A stretch of 64,000 bases of DNA from JABDMH01 sp050298535 (GTDB lineage Bacteria > Bacteroidota > Bacteroidia > Chitinophagales > Saprospiraceae), in assembly GCA_050298535.1 (NCBI GenBank), contig JBNKUI010000030.1:62001-126000 (forward strand), given 5' to 3'. Position 1 is the stretch's first letter. Each line of letters begins with the position of its first letter. The translations under genes and the position numbers were made by a program. Positions 63,903-64,000 of this stretch are shown one piece after another. A model generated the notes under the pieces. That model was not told where the DNA came from. It ran no database searches and saw nothing but the letters and a program-made list of their open reading frames with translations.

Positions 63903-64000
63903 TCCACTTAGCTCAAGAATATAAATCCATGGATGTTACTTGGAGCATTCATGGTCTAAATGTAAGACTGCAGTTGACTTAGACCATAACATCAATAAGG

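Noticed and set aside
1..64000. CRISPR array or known anti-phage system
   Set aside because: No regularly spaced repeat array and no Cas, restriction-modification, CBASS or retron genes were seen. The AbiEi-like protein alone is not a complete system.

Overview
The window looks like chromosome from a member of the phylum Bacteroidota, most likely a marine Saprospiria/Lewinella-type bacterium. The grounds are a type IX secretion (T9SS) sorting domain, many secreted or outer-membrane proteins, DUF6090 and DUF2490 families, Lcl/DUF1566 and 3-coathanger modules, AT-rich starts without Shine-Dalgarno sequences, and promoter elements of the Bacteroidota TAnnTTTG type. The lineage is inferred from gene content only.

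Region 1 (1-18.1 kb) is ordinary chromosome: asnB with a clear terminator, a GH51 arabinofuranosidase, a lipoprotein, a very large beta-helix/LRR surface protein, a PhoPQ-activated-pathogenicity-related hydrolase fused to a SnoaL-like domain, a DUF2490 protein, a 3-coathanger/Lcl protein, an aldo/keto reductase with no standard start codon, a TPR lipoprotein frameshifted in its signal peptide, a DUF4345 protein and a fatty-acid desaturase.

Region 2 (18.1-43.0 kb) is loosely packed. Metabolic genes (slipin, phosphoglucomutase, esterase, P450 with DUF5995, voltage-gated K+ channel, a flavin reductase/M20 peptidase/P-loop NTPase operon, a CBS protein) are interspersed with six intact DUF6090 membrane-protein paralogues plus one remnant. 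It also holds decayed partial copies of neighbouring genes: the pgm 3' end, the P-loop NTPase 3' end, an Lcl-domain gene and possibly a SnoaL gene. It reads as a zone of repeated segmental duplication and decay. Secreted proteins sharing an N-terminal 'EVDG...DGTLxxR' cassette with different C-terminal domains also sit here, with one more at 62.3 kb.

Region 3 (43.1-57.4 kb) is mobile. A tRNA-His gene is overlapped by the 3' end of a large serine recombinase gene, and the tRNA acceptor stem has two adjacent U-U mismatches, as if its 3' part had been exchanged on integration. Inward lie an AbiEi-like regulator, a pair of contiguous 28-bp direct repeats, a protein with family-A DNA polymerase-like motifs, a frameshifted zinc-ribbon membrane protein, two structured ~145-nt repeats flanking a small ORF, a T9SS cargo protein, a small resolvase and a scrambled IS21 element. 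Half of the IS21 transposase is fused in frame to an outer-membrane beta-barrel domain.

Region 4 (57.4-64 kb) has a MarR regulator with a recognisable promoter, a class-C beta-lactamase-like lipoprotein, a ChaN/EreA-like protein, a cassette-type secreted protein and a probably truncated gene at the right edge.

The best candidates for something undescribed are the DUF6090 paralogue array, the recombinase/AbiEi/polymerase-like element at tRNA-His, the paired structured repeats at 49.1-49.7 kb and the IstA-beta-barrel chimera.
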